Shown: piece by piece, positions 3,983-6,565 of the stretch | How positions within the stretch are numbered: the stretch's first letter is position 1 | Layout of the letters: every line of letters starts with the position of its first letter | NCBI GenBank assembly: GCA_031279895.1 | Contig: JAITHR010000170.1 | Span: 1 to 6,565 of the forward strand | DNA length: 6,565 nt | Source: Spirochaetaceae bacterium | GTDB taxonomy: Bacteria; Spirochaetota; Spirochaetia; Treponematales; Breznakiellaceae | Reading direction: 5' to 3' | The notes under the pieces: model-generated | Databases searched by the model: none | Told to the model about the DNA's origin: nothing | The model's input: only the letters and a program-made list of their open reading frames with translations | Program-made: the position numbers and the translations under genes

Positions 3983-5566
3983 CTATTTTTCATGCTGCCT
4001 GTCGGTTTCTTTTTCTTCTTTTTCCCCGCCGCCGGCGTCCGCCCGGAGGCTGCCGGTGGCGTATTGCATGATTAGCTCTTGGGAAAAGTCTTTGCGCGCT
4101 ATTTCCGCGGCGATCCTTCCCTTGGCCATAACGTAAATCCGGTCGCACATCCCGAGCAGTTCGGGAAGCTCGGAGGAGATCATAAGGATTCCCCTTCTGC
4201 CGTTCCGCACGATTTCACTCATAAGCTTATATATCTCATACTTGGCGCCCACGTCGATACCCCGTGTGGGCTCGTCGAGAATAAGCACGTCCGGATCTTT
4301 GATAAGCCACTTCGCAAGCACCACCTTCTGCTGGTTCCCGCCGCTCAGGGTGGCCACCGCGGTTTCGAGCGACGGGGTTTTAAGCCGGAGCGCGCACTTT
4401 TGCCCGTCCACTTCCTCGACTTCTTTTGTCTTATGGAGGTATCCCTTATAGATATAGCGGAGGAGGTTGGGAAGCCCCACGTTTTCCCTGACCCCGCGTA
4501 TCAGCACAAGCCCGTACCTCCTGCGGTCTTCGGAGCAGTACGCGATGCCGCCGTTTATACATTCGGACACGTTTTTCATGTTAATCCGTCTGTTTTTCAC
4601 CAGCACCTCCCCGCCGCTTACCGGATCGAGGCCGCTTACGCCCCGGGCCACTTCGGTTCTGCCCGCGCCCACGAGACCCGCGAACCCCACGATCTCCCCG
4701 GCCCTGACGGTGAAGTTTATGCCGGTAAACACGCCGGCGCTTTTAAGGTCCCGGACCTCAAGGATTGTATCCCCCAGCGCCACTTCTTCCTTGGGGTATT
4801 CGCCGCTTACTTCCCGTCCCACCATCATGGTAATCACTTTGTTAATCGTGAGGTTCCGGGCCTCGTCGCCGCCCACCACTCTCCCGTCCCGAAACACCGT
4901 AACCCTGTCGGCAATCGTAAAGATCTCGTCCATCTTGTGGGAAATATAGATGATGCTCTTCCCGCGGTTTCGCAGTTCCACCACTTTCCGCAGGAGGTCG
5001 TCGGCCTCTTTTTTCGCTATCGAAGAGGTCGGCTCGTCCATGATGATAACCTGGGAGTCCTTGCTTATGGCTTTCACGATTTCGAGCATCTGAATATCCG
5101 CTATGGTAAGGTATTTGAGTTTCGTATGGATACCGTCAAAAAGGCGGGGGTTGTGGAGCATCCCCTCCTCTTTAAGAAGCGCTTCGGTGGTGGCGTGGAT
5201 TTTCTTCCAGTCGATACGCGGGAAAAACCCGATCCGTCCCACCGGAAGGTCCCCTAAAAAGAGGCTTTCCGCAACGGACATTTCCGGCACGAAGGCGCAC
5301 TCCTGAAATATCATGGCAATGCCTTTCGCCCTGGCGTCCGCGGGGTTCTGGATGTGGGCGCTTTTCCCCTCGATAAAAATCTCCCCTGAGTCCGCCTTGT
5401 GGATACCGTTAATGATTTTCATAAGCGTTGACTTTCCCGCGCCGTTTTCACCGCAAAGCGCGTGAACCTCCCCGCGCCGCGCCTCGAAGCTTACCCTGTC
5501 CAGCGCCAGAACCCCGGGAAACGATTTGGTGATATTTTTTAACGCAAGAAACACCGTATTGGCCAT
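3983..5566 (-). CDS. Ribose-type ABC transporter ATP-binding protein with two ATPase domains (RbsA/MglA family)
   Basis: A complete 527-residue protein with two fused nucleotide-binding domains, which powers the permease from the cytoplasmic side. Domain 1 has Walker A GENGAGKST (39-47), Q88, Walker B VIIMDEPT (173-180) and switch H210, with a weak signature LTIADIQM (153-160) in place of LSGGQ. Domain 2 has a degenerate Walker A, GLVGAGRTE (297-305), with R where the catalytic Lys would be, a full signature LSGGNQQK (407-414) and Walker B VLILDEPT (427-434). This asymmetry is normal for the family. The tail after YATG (502-505) is charged and somewhat longer than usual. The ATG gives a standard N-terminus but has no Shine-Dalgarno sequence, and a promoter -10 lies 7 bases before it. 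It is the first gene of the transport unit. Confidence 0.96.
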   Translation of the reverse strand: MANTVFLALKNITKSFPGVLALDRVSFEARRGEVHALCGENGAGKSTLMKIINGIHKADSGEIFIEGKSAHIQNPADARAKGIAMIFQECAFVPEMSVAESLFLGDLPVGRIGFFPRIDWKKIHATTEALLKEEGMLHNPRLFDGIHTKLKYLTIADIQMLEIVKAISKDSQVIIMDEPTSSIAKKEADDLLRKVVELRNRGKSIIYISHKMDEIFTIADRVTVFRDGRVVGGDEARNLTINKVITMMVGREVSGEYPKEEVALGDTILEVRDLKSAGVFTGINFTVRAGEIVGFAGLVGAGRTEVARGVSGLDPVSGGEVLVKNRRINMKNVSECINGGIAYCSEDRRRYGLVLIRGVRENVGLPNLLRYIYKGYLHKTKEVEEVDGQKCALRLKTPSLETAVATLSGGNQQKVVLAKWLIKDPDVLILDEPTRGIDVGAKYEIYKLMSEIVRNGRRGILMISSELPELLGMCDRIYVMAKGRIAAEIARKDFSQELIMQYATGSLRADAGGGEKEEKETDRQHEK

Positions 5567-5573
5567 AGTGAGA

Positions 5574-5603
5574 ATTATGGTGTAAAAACGGAGGGTTCGT
5601 CAA
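5574..5603 (-). promoter_or_regulatory. Promoter of the transport operon, placed for a leaderless message
   Basis: On the minus strand TTGACG (5603-5598) and CATAAT (5579-5574) are separated by 18 bases; each matches 5 of 6 positions of the major sigma consensus. Only TCTCACT lies between the -10 and the ATPase ATG, so transcription would be expected to start at or within a base or two of the ATG. Confidence 0.6.
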
Positions 5604-5620
5604 TACCGTTCCAACGGAAT
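5603..5620. promoter_or_regulatory. Palindrome overlapping the operon -35 edge, operator candidate
   Basis: AT-A-CCGTT-CC-AACGG-A-AT is an inverted repeat with one mismatched position per arm. It abuts the -35 box of the ABC promoter, a suitable place for a dimeric regulator. No regulator gene is in the window, so the binding protein is unknown. Confidence 0.35.
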
Positions 5621-5632
5621 ACCGACGCGGCC

Positions 5633-5661
5633 TTGCGCTTCCCAAGGGAATTGTGTATGGT
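5633..5661 (+). promoter_or_regulatory. Candidate promoter of the DHH phosphoesterase gene
   Basis: TTGCGC (5633-5638) and TATGGT (5656-5661) are 17 bases apart, giving 4-of-6 matches each to the major sigma consensus, about 36 bases before the ATG at 5697. It is back to back with the ABC operon promoter. Confidence 0.35.
5639..5650. promoter_or_regulatory. Second short palindrome in the divergent region
   Basis: TTCCC-AA-GGGAA is a perfect 5-bp inverted repeat with a 2-base centre, inside the spacer of the candidate DHH promoter. It has the same geometry as the 5-bp core of the 5603-5620 palindrome but a different sequence, so the two are probably not sites for one protein. Confidence 0.25.
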
Positions 5662-5696
5662 GGGCCGTAACAGTTATTTACGTGCGGAGGGTATCT

Positions 5697-6565
5697 ATGC
5701 GGTTAATAACACGGTCCGATTTTGACGGGTTGGCCTGCGGCGCGCTCCTGGGGTATCTGGGACTTATTGACGAATGGAAGTTCGTGCATCCTAAAGATAT
5801 ACAGGACGGGCTCGTGGACGTTACGGATAACGACATTCTGGCCAATATCCCCTACTGCAAGGGGTGCAAGCTCTGGTTCGACCACCATTCGAGCGAACCG
5901 GAGCGCCTGGGCGCGAAGACCTTTTTCGAGGGCGTGGCCCGCCGCGCCCCCAGCTGCGCGCGGGTGGTCTACGACTACTACGGCGGCTACGCGAAACTGG
6001 GGCGCTTCGAGTCCATGATCCATTACGTTGACAAGGTGGACTCCGGAAGCCTTACCGCGGAGGAGATTACGAACCCCGCGGGCTGGGTGCTTCTGGGCTT
6101 TGTCATGGACCCCCGAACCGGCCTGGGGCGGTTCAGGGATTTTACGATAAGCAACTTCGACCTTATGAAGGTGCTGGCAAAAGCCTGCGTGGAGAAGCCG
6201 ATTGAAGAAATCCTCGCCATGCCGGACGTGAAGGAGCGGATAACGCTGTACCACGAACAGAGCGCGCTCTTCAAAGCCATGATAGAAAAGACGGCGCGGG
6301 TCGAGAAAAACACGGTGATCGTTGACCTGCGGAAAACGGACCCCATCTACGTGGGCAACCGTTTCATGCTGTATACCCTGTTCCCGGACCAGAATATATC
6401 GGTATGGGTCATAAACGGGAAACGGAACGAAAACTGCGTGATTACCGTGGGGTACAGCATTCTCAACAGGACAGCTTCCCTTGACGTGGGCAGTATGCTC
6501 CTTGCCTACGGCGGCGGGGGCCACCGTCAGGTGGGGACCTGTCAGGTTCCCTTTGCCGACGCGGA
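5697..6565 (+). CDS. DHH/DHHA1-family phosphoesterase (exopolyphosphatase-like), first 289 residues, runs off right edge
   Basis: A cytoplasmic metal-dependent phosphoesterase of the DHH superfamily, which cleaves phosphodiester or phosphoanhydride bonds in substrates such as short oligonucleotides, cyclic dinucleotide products or polyphosphate. Which one applies here cannot be told. Metal-site motifs are RSDFDG (6-11, D8 and D10), FDHH (61-64) and VDKVDSG (111-117, D112 and D115). Near the edge YGGGGHRQVG (271-280) is the DHHA1 glycine-rich substrate loop. N-terminal RSDFDGL rather than HxxPDGD places it in the exopolyphosphatase-like branch and not with typical NrnA. A CxxC at C54-C57 precedes the DHH motif. 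GGAGG lies 6 bases before the ATG. Nearly the whole protein seems present, since the DHHA1 loop is usually near the C-terminus. It is divergent from the ABC operon and no functional link is evident. Confidence 0.92.
   Translation, partial: MRLITRSDFDGLACGALLGYLGLIDEWKFVHPKDIQDGLVDVTDNDILANIPYCKGCKLWFDHHSSEPERLGAKTFFEGVARRAPSCARVVYDYYGGYAKLGRFESMIHYVDKVDSGSLTAEEITNPAGWVLLGFVMDPRTGLGRFRDFTISNFDLMKVLAKACVEKPIEEILAMPDVKERITLYHEQSALFKAMIEKTARVEKNTVIVDLRKTDPIYVGNRFMLYTLFPDQNISVWVINGKRNENCVITVGYSILNRTASLDVGSMLLAYGGGGHRQVGTCQVPFADA

Noticed and set aside
4079..5257. Plus-strand open frame of 392 codons
   Set aside because: Antisense to the ABC ATPase with all its motifs; long antisense frames are common in GC-rich genes.
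5703..6524. Minus-strand open frame of 273 codons
   Set aside because: Antisense to the DHH phosphoesterase, which has all its metal-site motifs and a good ribosome site.

Overview
The window looks like chromosomal DNA from a bacterium of moderately high GC content. I lean towards a host-associated spirochaete of the Treponema group. The reasons are a lipoprotein signal with a relaxed lipobox (S-S-A-C), repeat-rich intergenic DNA, and an RDFDG-type DHH phosphoesterase next to a ribose-type sugar transporter. This placement comes from general resemblance, with no database search, and is uncertain.

Almost all coding capacity from 1 to 5566 lies on the minus strand. It reads as one sugar or polyol uptake unit, in transcription order: a tandem-domain ABC ATPase (5566-3983), a ribose-type permease (3946-2918), a periplasmic-binding lipoprotein (2774-1764), a 644-bp repeat-filled gap (1763-1120), a short-chain dehydrogenase of the D-threitol/glycerol dehydrogenase type (1119-352), and the start of a second binding protein paralogous to the first (285 to the window edge). 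The binding proteins would capture a sugar or polyol, the permease and ATPase would import it, and the dehydrogenase would oxidise it with NAD. The substrate is not shown; a four-carbon or similar polyol is the best guess.

A 130-bp divergent intergenic region (5567-5696) separates this unit from a plus-strand DHH/DHHA1 phosphoesterase that runs off the right edge. It contains a good promoter for the ABC unit whose -10 box lies only 7 bases before the ATG, with no Shine-Dalgarno sequence, so the ATPase message may be leaderless. It also holds two short palindromes that could be operators.

The most unusual part is 1138-1760. It holds (a) four copies of a 76-bp module in two alternating subtypes, (b) small triloop hairpins whose arms differ between copies by paired, compensating changes, and (c) seven GGTATACC palindromes spaced exactly 21 bp apart, two DNA helical turns, with every second one extended to a perfect 16-bp palindrome. 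The array also happens to be open in a frame that starts at an ATG supplied by the adjacent module, giving a 57-residue, seven-cysteine basic repeat peptide. Whether this is a regulatory protein-binding array, a structured leader, or a non-functional expanding repeat cannot be decided from sequence alone.
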